Assembly (NCBI GenBank): GCA_021849045.1 | Contig: JAJZTK010000003.1 | Span: 1 to 64,000, forward strand | Direction: 5' to 3' | From: Deltaproteobacteria bacterium | Lineage (GTDB): Bacteria > Desulfobacterota > Desulfuromonadia > Geobacterales > DSM-12255 | DNA length: 64,000 bases | Part shown: one piece after another, positions 37,307 through 47,302 of the stretch | How the letters are laid out: every line of letters starts with the position of its first letter | Numbering within the stretch: the stretch's first letter is position 1 | Translations under genes and position numbers: made by a program | Notes under the pieces: model-generated | What the model was told of the DNA's origin: nothing | The model's database searches: none | The model's input: only the letters and a program-made list of their open reading frames with translations

Positions 37307-39382
37307 TTACCAGTTCATAGTGTTTTCGTATCCAAGCTTAATAAGCAATTCCCCTGCATTTTTTTTAAATGCTGATTTATTCTTATCAGAGAAATGGTTA
37401 ATCCAATCACCAGCTATTCCTTTTCTAACAAACGTGTTGTGCTTGTACGTATTTTCTATTGATTTCTTCATTTTATCCATAGTATTTAATTCAAATGCCT
37501 TAACTATTAAATCAGTATCCGCATCTAAGTCTAATGTTTTTAATAAGTTACTTGTTGTTCCGACCGGATCAGTCAGCAGATCTTCATATTTGCAAATAAT
37601 TATGTTTCTGTTCATCCAATTAGTTACATAATTATTCCACTCGTACGATATTTTTTCTACATAATCATCGAAATTGTCGTCAAATCGTTCCAAGATACCG
37701 TTGTTTACGCAAAAATCTTTTTCAAAAAAATACTTCGAAACGATAACATCTCTTCCGTCCCTAACAAGATGTACATACTTTGCTGGAAAATTATGTAATT
37801 GAGTATCAGGCCCCTCGTGACTTTTTATTACACATGATTGAGTCAAGCCCAAATCATTATAACCCAAATACCAAGGATGCTTCCTTACATCGAATGATCT
37901 ATAGTTTTCATCAACATAAATATCTCGCTTTGGAACTGCTAGAATGTCACCAAGAACACTAACGTACCATGATCCACCACACTTCGGGTATTCGACCACA
38001 AGGAGACGCATATTCCCTTTTGATTCGCTATTTACACATACATTTATGCTACCAGGCAAATCACAGATACCATGATGTCTATGTTGAACCTTTCCCCATA
38101 GTTTCTTGACGACAACAGTAAATGGGCCTAAAGGATAAGTGTGGCAAAGTCTTGATATTTTTTGAATCAACTGACCATATGTAACCGAACTGCGGCTTTC
38201 ATAACTATTCTTGCTCATTGTAGATAACCCCACATAATAAGTATAATCACCAGGCGCAATGTCTAGTTGTATTTCATGTGAAAACCTCAGCCTTGAACCC
38301 TTTGACACATACATGGGTACATGAGAATCGTACTCCAAAGTCGTTTTAGCATGCACTAGAATATTTTTTGCATTGGTAATTCCCAAGCCCCCAATTGGAA
38401 CAGAAATATTATCAAATAGCTCGAACTCATAATAAAAATATGCTTTTTCACCTTGTTCAAAAACAAGACATTTCTTCCTTTCACTATTTAAAAGTGCCAC
38501 ATTTAAGCACATTGCGATTCCTGTAGTTATCTGTTCAACATCATCCATTTTGACAAATGCATCTCTACTTGGCCAATAGCTAGTCCCCCTATTTACAAGG
38601 TTTCTGTCATCACTATTCGGTATAGCTTCTTGTACTACTTCATTTGGATTCTGGACCTCAAGCATGTATTGACGGGCCACGTTTTGGGAGTTACCCATTG
38701 CAGAAATTCTACCCGATTTAAGTAATATTGCTTTTTCACATAATTGCATAACATCAGACATCCCATGGGAAACAAAAAGGATCGTCATCTTTTTTAATTT
38801 AAATTCATCTATTTTAGAATAACATTTCTGCTGAAAGAAAATATCCCCCACGCTTAACGCTTCATCTACAATTAGAATCTCCGGCTCTACACTGATTGCT
38901 ACTGCAAACGCTAATCTAACAAACATACCACTGGAATAGGTTTTTACCGGTTGATGGACGAATTCTCCAATGTCGGCAAAGGAAAGGATTCCATCCAGAC
39001 GTTCTTCCATCTCCTCTCGCGAGTACCCCATCAGCATGCCGTTGAAGAAGATGTTCTCAATCCCGGAAAGCTCCGGATTGAAGCCAGCGCCAAGTTCCAA
39101 AAGTGCTGACACTTTGCCGTTTATAGTAACGCTGCCACTTGTGGGAGTAAGCACTCTGGTGAGGATCTTCAGAAGCGTTGATTTACCAGAACCATTCTTC
39201 CCGATAATACCGACCGATTCACCCTTTTTTATCTCGAAACTGATATCGCTAAGGGCATAAAAGTCGTGATGATACTGGCGGCGAAACGGATGAAGCGACT
39301 CCTTCAACCGGTCTATGGGGGAATTGTAGAGCTTGTAAACCTTGGAGAGGTTTTCGACTCTTATTGCGATTTCTTCAGACAT
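37307..39382 (-). CDS. wzt: Wzt-type ABC transporter ATPase with C-terminal Wzt_C-like domain fused to a sulfotransferase domain
   Basis: ABC: GIIGKNGSGKSTLLKILTRVLTPTSG, YSSGMFVRLAFAVAISVEPEILIVDEALSVGD; sulfotransferase: VVEYPKCGGSWYVSVLGDIL (5'-PSB-like), KYVHLVRDGRDVIVSKY (3'-PB-like), FVRKGIAGDWINHF. Confidence 0.9.
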   Translation of the reverse strand: MSEEIAIRVENLSKVYKLYNSPIDRLKESLHPFRRQYHHDFYALSDISFEIKKGESVGIIGKNGSGKSTLLKILTRVLTPTSGSVTINGKVSALLELGAGFNPELSGIENIFFNGMLMGYSREEMEERLDGILSFADIGEFVHQPVKTYSSGMFVRLAFAVAISVEPEILIVDEALSVGDIFFQQKCYSKIDEFKLKKMTILFVSHGMSDVMQLCEKAILLKSGRISAMGNSQNVARQYMLEVQNPNEVVQEAIPNSDDRNLVNRGTSYWPSRDAFVKMDDVEQITTGIAMCLNVALLNSERKKCLVFEQGEKAYFYYEFELFDNISVPIGGLGITNAKNILVHAKTTLEYDSHVPMYVSKGSRLRFSHEIQLDIAPGDYTYYVGLSTMSKNSYESRSSVTYGQLIQKISRLCHTYPLGPFTVVVKKLWGKVQHRHHGICDLPGSINVCVNSESKGNMRLLVVEYPKCGGSWYVSVLGDILAVPKRDIYVDENYRSFDVRKHPWYLGYNDLGLTQSCVIKSHEGPDTQLHNFPAKYVHLVRDGRDVIVSKYFFEKDFCVNNGILERFDDNFDDYVEKISYEWNNYVTNWMNRNIIICKYEDLLTDPVGTTSNLLKTLDLDADTDLIVKAFELNTMDKMKKSIENTYKHNTFVRKGIAGDWINHFSDKNKSAFKKNAGELLIKLGYENTMNW

Positions 39383-39561
39383 ACATTTTAAACTCTTTAT
39401 GAGTTTCCATAGTTACTTGCCTAACGAGACCTCATGGTTAATGATGTTTAACAGGACATCGCGAAGGGTTAAAGTAAACCTAATAAACTGGTATGAGGTG
39501 GCCGGACGTTTGTGAGACGAGTGGAGCCGGCTTCAAGCTGCCGACATCACTATGGGATTAA

Positions 39562-39592
39562 AAAGGCGGCTCACCCGAAGATGGCCGCCTTT
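39562..39592 (-). terminator. Intrinsic terminator downstream of 39617-40363
   Basis: aaaggcggc ... gccgccttt. Confidence 0.65.
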
Positions 39593-39616
39593 GAAACTTC
39601 TGATTAGACCGAGTGA

Positions 39617-40363
39617 TTAGAAAACCACCATCAATACACCGGTGCTTGTTCTGTAAAAGGCACCTGCAGTCAAGCCACCAGCAATTGCTGTAGCATTGTC
39701 GGCATAAACAGGGAGACCAACTACCTGAAGCTTGGATGTAGGAGTTGAAGTTCCAATGCCAACATTACCATCAGAATTAACCCTTAGGCGCTCAGCTCGT
39801 GCATTTCCTACAGGTGCTTGGCCTTGTTTATAACCAGTCAAAACAACAAATGACATTGGTGTTTTCCCCGGATATGTTGCATCTGTTACCAGCCCTGTAT
39901 TTGTGCCTGTAGTGGGTATTTTATCAACGATAAACCCAAACCCTGCCGCATTTAAATAATTAAAGCCATCATATGCTTGAGCATCTGCAAAACCTGCATA
40001 ATCACCAGATGCAACAATTGTTGGACCGATATCAGTCCCCCTTGATTTCCTAAAAAGCAGGTAAGCTGCTTGCGCGCCATCATTGTGTTGTGCAGACAAG
40101 AAACCACGTGTGGCATTTGTTCCCGAAGTCTCTACAACATGAAGAGACGCAGCAGGAGTACTTGTAAAAAGGCCAAGTCGTTTATTAATTGCATCCCAAA
40201 AGAGGCCACCGTTAACGATAACACCACCATTCTCATCTACAGAAAACACAGACGCGGTCCCCAATGCATTTTTAACCGCCAGTTTCTCCACTGCAAAAGC
40301 CTGCCCCGCCATCAGAGCCGATACTGCCAGAACTGCCGCTATCCCTCTAATCATCTTTCGCAT
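39617..40363 (-). CDS. Secreted hypothetical protein with tail-fibre-like GIGTSTPxxKLxV motif
   Basis: Signal peptide MRKMIRGIAAVLAVSALMAGQAFA; GNVGIGTSTPTSKLQVVG. Confidence 0.6.
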   Translation of the reverse strand: MRKMIRGIAAVLAVSALMAGQAFAVEKLAVKNALGTASVFSVDENGGVIVNGGLFWDAINKRLGLFTSTPAASLHVVETSGTNATRGFLSAQHNDGAQAAYLLFRKSRGTDIGPTIVASGDYAGFADAQAYDGFNYLNAAGFGFIVDKIPTTGTNTGLVTDATYPGKTPMSFVVLTGYKQGQAPVGNARAERLRVNSDGNVGIGTSTPTSKLQVVGLPVYADNATAIAGGLTAGAFYRTSTGVLMVVF

Positions 40364-40433
40364 TGTGTGCCTCCTTACCTTTTGAGTCTGTTAGTGTGAT
40401 TATGTCGAGTAACTATAAATTTCGTTCAATCGG

Positions 40434-42266
40434 TTACTGAATAACAATCATGTCGGCAACGATAGCGTTGCTCTGAATGGTCAGCGAACCAAGTCGCGTG
40501 TAGTTGCCGGCGGTCCTGTTCGCGAAGCCCATGTCGTCCCACCCGCCGCTCAGGGTCACCTGGGCCGTGCTGTAGTTGGCCACAATGTTGTCGACCAGAT
40601 AGAGCGTGTCGTAATTCTTCACCACCTTGATGGTCTGGCCGTTCGCCGCGGCCTGAAGGGCGGCGCCGATGGTCCCGATATAGGCACCGGTTTCGGCGAT
40701 GAAGACCTTGTCCTGCGGTGGCTTGTTCTGGAAGGTGATCTGGACGCTCGTGGCCGCATTCAGTGTAACGGTACAGCTGTTCACAAACGGAGAGACACCG
40801 GCGCAGGCCCCGCCCCAGGAGGCGATGGAACGACCGGGATACTGGGTGAAGTCGGCGTTAATAGTCACCTGGCTGGCGGTGGGATACTCGGCCGTCATGA
40901 TGCCGCTGGTGATGTCGATACCGGCAGGGGCCGTGTAGACCCGTCCGCCAAGGTTCATCAGCTCGACGGTGAGGGGCTGAACATTCTTGCTGGCGGCTGT
41001 AGCGAACTTGACCACCAGGGTCTGATTAGCGGTGATGTTGAAGACGTCGATGCTGGTCCCCGCCCCCTTGGCAACACCGTTCAGGGTGACGCTATCGACA
41101 ACGGAACCGACTGCCGGAGTGAAGTAGAAGGAACGACCATAGGCGGTCACCGGAATGGCGCCGACGCCGGGGGCTACGGTTCCGGTACCGGTGCCGGTGG
41201 CGTCGATACTGGCGGTCACCACATACGGATAGGCCGGGCTCATGAAGTTACCCATACTGGTCGGCTTGACGCCAACCGGCACCGAGTTGAGAACGCTGCC
41301 GGTTACCGCATCGAGCACCGATACGGTACCGGCCTGGTAGTTGACGATGTAGAGCTTGCTGCCGTCTGGCGTCACCGCAGATCCCCAGGGCTGAGAACCA
41401 ACCACGGGGGCCGGGGTGGTCAGAACCGTGTCGTTAGGGGTAGCCCCGGTATTAATGAATGTCACCTTGTCAAGGACGCTGCTCGGGGCATAGGCAAACT
41501 TGTTGGCTACCACCGGGTTGACAGCCACGCTGACCGGGGCCGATGAGACCGCAAGCTTGACCTTGAGCGCCTTTGCGACCGTGTCGATCACCGCTACGGT
41601 CCCGGAGTTAAAGTCGGCCGCATAGAGCTTGGCACCGTCCGGACTGAGCGCCAGCCCCATGGGGTAGTCGCCCGGATCGAGCGCAATCTCGCCGGCCTTG
41701 GTGTAGACGTCGGTGACGTCGTTGGCATTGACGACCGTAATCTTGCCGGTACCGGCATTCGCCACGTAGACCGTGTTGCCGGCGGCGTTGATCACTACCC
41801 CTTCGGGCACCGATACGGCCACCTTGCTGTCCAGCGTGACCTTGGCCACTTCGGCGGCGGCACCGGTATCGAACAGCTTGCTGACATCGATCACGGTCAG
41901 GGTATTATTGTTGTTGTCAGCCACGTAGAGCCGTGTTTCCGCGGCATTAACCGCCAATCCACCAGGCTTGAGAGAAGTGGTCAGCGTCTTCACAACCGTG
42001 TTGGTGGCAGTGTCGATGACGGCGATCTTCAGGGAATCCTGGCAGGTGACATAGGCATGGACACCATTCGGGCTCACGGCTACGGCATAGGGATAGCTCG
42101 GGGCCGGCAGCGGAATTGTGGCTGTCGCGACGGGTGGCACGGCACCAGTATCGATCACCGTTACGGAATTGCCCCCACTGTTTGCGATGTATGCAAACGG
42201 GGCGGCAGAGGCAATGCCCGCATACATCAGCAGACTAAACATGGCGACCAGTAACCTGAAATACAT
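40434..42266 (-). CDS. Secreted YVTN/NHL-type beta-propeller protein
   Basis: Repeated PxGLAVNAAETRLYVADNNNNTLTVIDV-like blades; signal peptide MYFRLLVAMFSLLMYAGIASA. Confidence 0.87.
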   Translation of the reverse strand: MYFRLLVAMFSLLMYAGIASAAPFAYIANSGGNSVTVIDTGAVPPVATATIPLPAPSYPYAVAVSPNGVHAYVTCQDSLKIAVIDTATNTVVKTLTTSLKPGGLAVNAAETRLYVADNNNNTLTVIDVSKLFDTGAAAEVAKVTLDSKVAVSVPEGVVINAAGNTVYVANAGTGKITVVNANDVTDVYTKAGEIALDPGDYPMGLALSPDGAKLYAADFNSGTVAVIDTVAKALKVKLAVSSAPVSVAVNPVVANKFAYAPSSVLDKVTFINTGATPNDTVLTTPAPVVGSQPWGSAVTPDGSKLYIVNYQAGTVSVLDAVTGSVLNSVPVGVKPTSMGNFMSPAYPYVVTASIDATGTGTGTVAPGVGAIPVTAYGRSFYFTPAVGSVVDSVTLNGVAKGAGTSIDVFNITANQTLVVKFATAASKNVQPLTVELMNLGGRVYTAPAGIDITSGIMTAEYPTASQVTINADFTQYPGRSIASWGGACAGVSPFVNSCTVTLNAATSVQITFQNKPPQDKVFIAETGAYIGTIGAALQAAANGQTIKVVKNYDTLYLVDNIVANYSTAQVTLSGGWDDMGFANRTAGNYTRLGSLTIQSNAIVADMIVIQ

Positions 42267-42461
42267 AGCGTCCTCCTCAGGCATAGCGAAAATACGCTCT
42301 AATCTTTTTAGTTTTTCAGCAAAAATTACGCCAAGCCAATTGACTGATCACCGCTCCGGAGAGACTGCTAATTTCCCTCGACATTTTGGCCGGCCCGGCA
42401 ACTGCATTGAAGCAAAATCTCTCCGAATGACCGCAGAACTACGTCATATAACGTGCCCGTT

Positions 42462-43445
42462 TCACAACCACGATTGTCCCAACGCCTTGACAACCCTGAG
42501 TTGCACCGCCCGTTCTCCGTTGTCGTCCCGCTCATACCGGGGACAGCAGAGGCCGGCAATCATCCCCGCCCCATAGCAAAGATGAAGTGCCGGCAGGGTC
42601 CAGAGCAGATGCAATCCGCTGCCGACGAGGCGAGCCGCGCATCCGGCCACGACCGCCTGACAGGAAACCAGCACCAGATAACCGACAAGCGGGCACCAGA
42701 CGGGCCACGACGGCATACTAAATAAAAGCGTTATAATGTATACCAGAAAGAATACTGGAAGGAAACTGGCAATTTTGCCCCGCCGGGTAATGCGGGTCTG
42801 TTCCCCCCGGCCCCGGCCATAGGTGTACAGCTGACGGAGATAGGCACCGGCCGTGGCTCGCTGGCTCCGCAGCACGACCAGATCGGGATCATGGAGCAGA
42901 GCATACCCCCCGGCCTTGAGCCGGTCCATCAGCTCGTTCTCTTCATTGGGGTAGAGCCGCTCGTCCAGGCCGCCGGAGTCGATGAAGACGTCCTTCCTGA
43001 AGGCAAGGTTGCAGAGGATCAGCTCGGAGTCATCGGTACGCCGCACCATACCGGTCCGGCGATAGCGATTGCGAACGCTCCCGCCGCCGAGCGGCGATGA
43101 AAGCGTCAGACCGAATGCCTGCTGCAGCGGGGAGTCTCCATCCGGCGTAAGCGAAGGACCGCCGACTGCGGCCGCGGCAGGATCGGTGAAATGACGTGCA
43201 AGCCTCTCCAGGTTGTCCGGCTCAATGAGCGAATCGTCATCGAGAAAGTAGAGGATGTCGCCCCGGGCAGCGGCTGCCGCCCGATTACGCTGACAGCTGG
43301 GACGCCTCCCTTCCGCGATAATGACCTCGTAGCGGTCGGCCGGATACGTGGCGGCGCGCAGAGGTACGAGTGCCCTGACCGTACCGCCTGGTTTGACCGG
43401 AATGATGATGGAGATGGTGTGATTGATGTGCATTTGCAGCGGCAT
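42462..43445 (-). CDS. Membrane-associated glycosyltransferase family 2
   Basis: TISIIIPVKPGGTVRALVPL...DILYFLDDDSLIEPDNLERL; C-terminal hydrophobic segments. Confidence 0.85.
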   Translation of the reverse strand: MPLQMHINHTISIIIPVKPGGTVRALVPLRAATYPADRYEVIIAEGRRPSCQRNRAAAAARGDILYFLDDDSLIEPDNLERLARHFTDPAAAAVGGPSLTPDGDSPLQQAFGLTLSSPLGGGSVRNRYRRTGMVRRTDDSELILCNLAFRKDVFIDSGGLDERLYPNEENELMDRLKAGGYALLHDPDLVVLRSQRATAGAYLRQLYTYGRGRGEQTRITRRGKIASFLPVFFLVYIITLLFSMPSWPVWCPLVGYLVLVSCQAVVAGCAARLVGSGLHLLWTLPALHLCYGAGMIAGLCCPRYERDDNGERAVQLRVVKALGQSWL

Positions 43446-43626
43446 TCCCCTGCTTATGTTGGTAGGAGGGGGTTAGGGACGCGATAGGAGCCGATGGTTA
43501 CATTATTTCTTTGCAGCATTTCGCTCCTGCGTTACGAGTGTGCCGTTTTCAGGGCAGCAGTCCGGCTGAAACAGAAAAACGGCCGGGATTACCCGACCGC
43601 CTCGGCTTCTCTGTTGTGCCCAGCCA

Positions 43627-45843
43627 TCAGAAAGTTTTTTTGAGCGCTGCCGCGAGCCGGTTTTCCACCCGCTTGTCGGACGAACGTTTTGCATAGGTGT
43701 AGTCGACCGTTGCGTCGAGCAGCTTCATGTTTGCGGCTAGACCGAGCCCGTATGCCTGGGTCAGATCTCCGTTCTGAAGGGTGTAGGTGGCACGCCCGTT
43801 CAACGAGATCCGGGCATACAGGTAGTAGGTGCCGGCCAGGGTCAGCGCCTTCCTCGGTATCGTGCCGTTATCCTGCAGATAGGCTACCTCCTCGTAGAGG
43901 TCGGCCACTTTCCTGCTTACGCCGCGGCTCCCCCAGATATAGTAGGTCAGCCGCTGCGCGGCATCAACAAACTTGTAGGTGGTCCCGGCGCTCTCCCGCT
44001 GATTCTGTTGCCCGCGAAAGGAGGCCTCCAAGGAGCGGTTGGGCTTGTAGACAACTTGCGAGTTGAGTTGGATATCCTTGTCCCCGTTATCCTGCATGGC
44101 CACGGTTCCGCCCAATCTGGCAGTATAGGTTGGCTGCGTGTAACTGACGCCTGCGGAGACAGAGTTGGACATGCTGTCATTGCCATTGGACTCGAACTGG
44201 AGATAGTTCGTGCCTGACAGGTCGGCGGTAAAGCGGGCAACCGGCGTCCAGGCAACGGCAGCCGTTGTGGACAGGCGCAGGAAATTCGAGGACGGGGTAG
44301 TCAGGTTGGTGACGGTACTAAGGGGGTTCTGGTTCTGGGCAACCGTGGAGCTCGTGAAGTTGTTGGTGGTGGCGGCAGCGTCGTTCTTCCCCTGGGTGAT
44401 AGTCTCCCGAAGGGAGAGTTTCCACTGGGATGACGGTTGATAATAGGCGTTCATAAGCAGGTCCTGGTTATAACTGTACTCTCCGTTCCCCCGGTTGTAT
44501 CGGGTGCGGAGCGCATAGCTGCCCGCCAGGTTCAGCGTTCTGGCAAAACGGGAGGTACTGACGGTCTCCAGGGTCAGGTCTCCGCCGACCTCACCCCCTC
44601 CTGCGGAATCCGATGTATTGATCAGAGAAAGGATAGATGTCAACGTGAAAGAACTGCGCTTGAACGTATTGAGCCGTGCGGACAGTCGGTCCTCACTCGA
44701 CCGGGACTCCTGCGATACCCCTCCGCCGGAGTGATGCTCGGTGGCCGACACGGAAAAGCTCCAGTCGGTGTCCGCCCCCAGAACACCATTGACGTAAAAC
44801 GGCAGCCGCACTATCTCTTCGGGCACCCCTCCTCCGACAATCTTGCGGTTATAGTTCGAAAAGAACTTGGCCTCCCACAACCGCCGCGTGGCCATGCCGA
44901 AAATGTTCAGGTCGAACTCTTCCTCGTTCTTGTCGGAAGCGCCGTATTTTACCTGCTCGAAACGTGCGTCTGCTGACAACTTGATCCAGTTGGTGAACTG
45001 TATCCACTTGCGACGCTGATACTGGTTTATTGTCCCGAACAGGATCTTGGTTCTGTCATAACTGTTATCAGGGCGGTAGTTATCGGTGAAACGGTTGCTC
45101 TGGTAATGCAGCCAGGTATCGCCAATGCCGCCGGCGGAAACGCTGAAGCGGTTGGAGCGCGAATCGAGTCTGGCCCCCCCTTGCGTATTACGGCTTATCA
45201 GGTCCCAATAATTGATGTAGATAGCAGGAACTCCGGTCAGGAGGTCTCCGAACGTGCCCTTGGTGCGCCCCTGCTTGTTGGCGATAACAAGGCGCACCCC
45301 GCTCTCGATATTGGTTCCGCTTTGATTGATGTCCGTCGGAAGATTCGGCGCAATAATCCGCCTGCCGTCGCTCAGCTCCGGTAAGGTGTCGTTTGTGAAA
45401 CTGTTGCTATTCATATCGCGGCTGTATGCTGTGAGTTCGAACGGGGAGGTGGGAGAGTTAAGGGTAAACTCGCCGTCAAAGAGGAGCCGGCCGCTACGCA
45501 CGGTCTGGTCTGTTCCACCGCCGGGATGGCTGACCGAGGCATCGATGGACGCCCATTCGTAGCCGACGGCAAGATTGTAGCTGCCGTGACTCTCGATGCG
45601 CGCCTTGCCGTTCATGCGGTACAGCAGGGAATACTTCTGGACAAAGGTACTGGCCTCCAGCACCTTGCGGCCGTTCTCCGCGGCATCGTAGCTGACATAG
45701 CCGAGCCCTGCACTGCCGGAAAGCCCCTGACGTGTCACAGGACCGTCGCCAACGCGGGCACTGACAGGCATTGCCAAGGCCATCGGCACGGTGAGCCCGC
45801 CAATCAATACCAGTGTCGCACGTTTGAGCATCTTCATTGCCAT
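43627..45843 (-). CDS. Outer-membrane beta-barrel protein (candidate porin of a porin-cytochrome complex)
   Basis: Signal peptide; alternating amphipathic strands throughout; C-terminal aromatic residue (..LKKTF); neighbours are multiheme cytochromes. Confidence 0.75.
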   Translation of the reverse strand: MAMKMLKRATLVLIGGLTVPMALAMPVSARVGDGPVTRQGLSGSAGLGYVSYDAAENGRKVLEASTFVQKYSLLYRMNGKARIESHGSYNLAVGYEWASIDASVSHPGGGTDQTVRSGRLLFDGEFTLNSPTSPFELTAYSRDMNSNSFTNDTLPELSDGRRIIAPNLPTDINQSGTNIESGVRLVIANKQGRTKGTFGDLLTGVPAIYINYWDLISRNTQGGARLDSRSNRFSVSAGGIGDTWLHYQSNRFTDNYRPDNSYDRTKILFGTINQYQRRKWIQFTNWIKLSADARFEQVKYGASDKNEEEFDLNIFGMATRRLWEAKFFSNYNRKIVGGGVPEEIVRLPFYVNGVLGADTDWSFSVSATEHHSGGGVSQESRSSEDRLSARLNTFKRSSFTLTSILSLINTSDSAGGGEVGGDLTLETVSTSRFARTLNLAGSYALRTRYNRGNGEYSYNQDLLMNAYYQPSSQWKLSLRETITQGKNDAAATTNNFTSSTVAQNQNPLSTVTNLTTPSSNFLRLSTTAAVAWTPVARFTADLSGTNYLQFESNGNDSMSNSVSAGVSYTQPTYTARLGGTVAMQDNGDKDIQLNSQVVYKPNRSLEASFRGQQNQRESAGTTYKFVDAAQRLTYYIWGSRGVSRKVADLYEEVAYLQDNGTIPRKALTLAGTYYLYARISLNGRATYTLQNGDLTQAYGLGLAANMKLLDATVDYTYAKRSSDKRVENRLAAALKKTF

Positions 45844-46186
45844 TCTCTCCACACCGTCAAGGCTCGCAGAAGAATAGTTCCGGCTACTTGCCACGTTACT
45901 GCCATCAACCGTGCAACGACCATACCCAACGATACCATCCGCAGCGACTTCATCTTTTCCCCATTGCTGGCAAGGGATTCCCGCTCACTAAAACGAGATA
46001 ATGAGTCCCTTCTTAGCCGCAATCCGTTCTTTTCACGGACCATTCCGGCAAAAGCCCGACCCCGGCGTCGCATGTTCAGGTGCAATGCGCCATCAATCAG
46101 GCTGCCGGATAAAACCGTACCGGGCAACCAGCCACGACAAGGCGGAGAGGGTGTAACACGATTTTCCGGCGGAAGCAAGAACTCTA

Positions 46187-46228
46187 ACAATAAAAAGGAG
46201 GGTGGTTGCCCACCCTCCTTTTTATTGT
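46187..46228. terminator. Strong terminator, 19-bp perfect stem
   Basis: acaataaaaaggagggtgg-ttgc-ccaccctcctttttattgt. Confidence 0.92.
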
Positions 46229-46244
46229 CTAGCAACTGCCCGGC

Positions 46245-46982
46245 TTACTTGTTGTGGCAGCCCAGGCAGAGCTTGGAGCCGCCGTTGGTGTCACGCAGGA
46301 ACGGGTTGTTGAAGTCGTCGTGAACCGAGTGGCAGCTGGAGCACTCAAAGCTCTGAGCCGCGGAACGGGCCGACTTGTAGAGCGGGAAGTTGGTGCCCTG
46401 GAGACCGTTGATCTGGTTTACGGTAACAGTGGCAAGGTCGCCACCGCCTTTTTTGAAATCAAAGTTAACCGGGTGGGTGGTCTTCAGCACGGAACCATCG
46501 GTGCCGCCTTTGAGCAGGTTGGCCTTGGCAGTACCGGGGAGACCGGTCGTAAAGGAGGTAATAGCATTTAATTCCGTTGCGTTAAGGGCGGTCGGGGTGT
46601 TGACCAGCATGGTGCCGCCCATGGAACTACCGTCATGACAGCTCATACAGAAGAGGGAGATACTGTCGCTGGTGAAGCCGGATTTGTTGGAAATGTTCTG
46701 CATGCCGAGACCGGAGTACAGCTGATAGGTAATGGTGAATTGGGATTGTTTGCGGTTCCAGATCGGGCCGCCGGCAGTGGAGGAGTTGTGCGGGGTGTGG
46801 CAGTAGATACAGATCTGGGTACCGGTTGTGCTATGCAGGTTGCCGGTACCGGTCTTGGACAGGTTGTGCTTGGAGTAGACAATCGACTTGCCCGGGGCGG
46901 TGTTCGGGTCGATGGCCAGGGCTGCGGTGCTGGCCATGGCGACGAGTGCTGCGGCTGCGATGAGTGCGAGTGCTTTCTTCAT
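46245..46982 (-). CDS. Periplasmic/secreted tetraheme c-type cytochrome
   Basis: CIYCH, CMSCH, CSSCH, CLGCH; signal peptide MKKALALIAAAALVAMASTAALA; RBS ggagagaag. Confidence 0.92.
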   Translation of the reverse strand: MKKALALIAAAALVAMASTAALAIDPNTAPGKSIVYSKHNLSKTGTGNLHSTTGTQICIYCHTPHNSSTAGGPIWNRKQSQFTITYQLYSGLGMQNISNKSGFTSDSISLFCMSCHDGSSMGGTMLVNTPTALNATELNAITSFTTGLPGTAKANLLKGGTDGSVLKTTHPVNFDFKKGGGDLATVTVNQINGLQGTNFPLYKSARSAAQSFECSSCHSVHDDFNNPFLRDTNGGSKLCLGCHNK

Positions 46983-47302
46983 CTTCTTCTCTCCTTTTTT
47001 GTTTTTGGCCTTGGTGGCCCACCTTATTAATGCTGGTTCAGATTTAGCAATCCATATGCCAATCGTCACCGCCTTAAACAACCCGCTATATCGCTATTGT
47101 CATAGCACAATTAATGCCAGCCAACCACAACCAGGTTATCTACCTATAATCACTACGGCCTCCGCGATGGAGCAACTGAGCCAGTGCGTAAATGTACGCA
47201 GTATGCTCACCTTCTACCGCCAAATCACCAGTCAAAATATTAACCAACACAAATCATATCGTGCAAAATAGCGTCTCCCCGGCCGTTTAATGACGGACCT
47301 GG

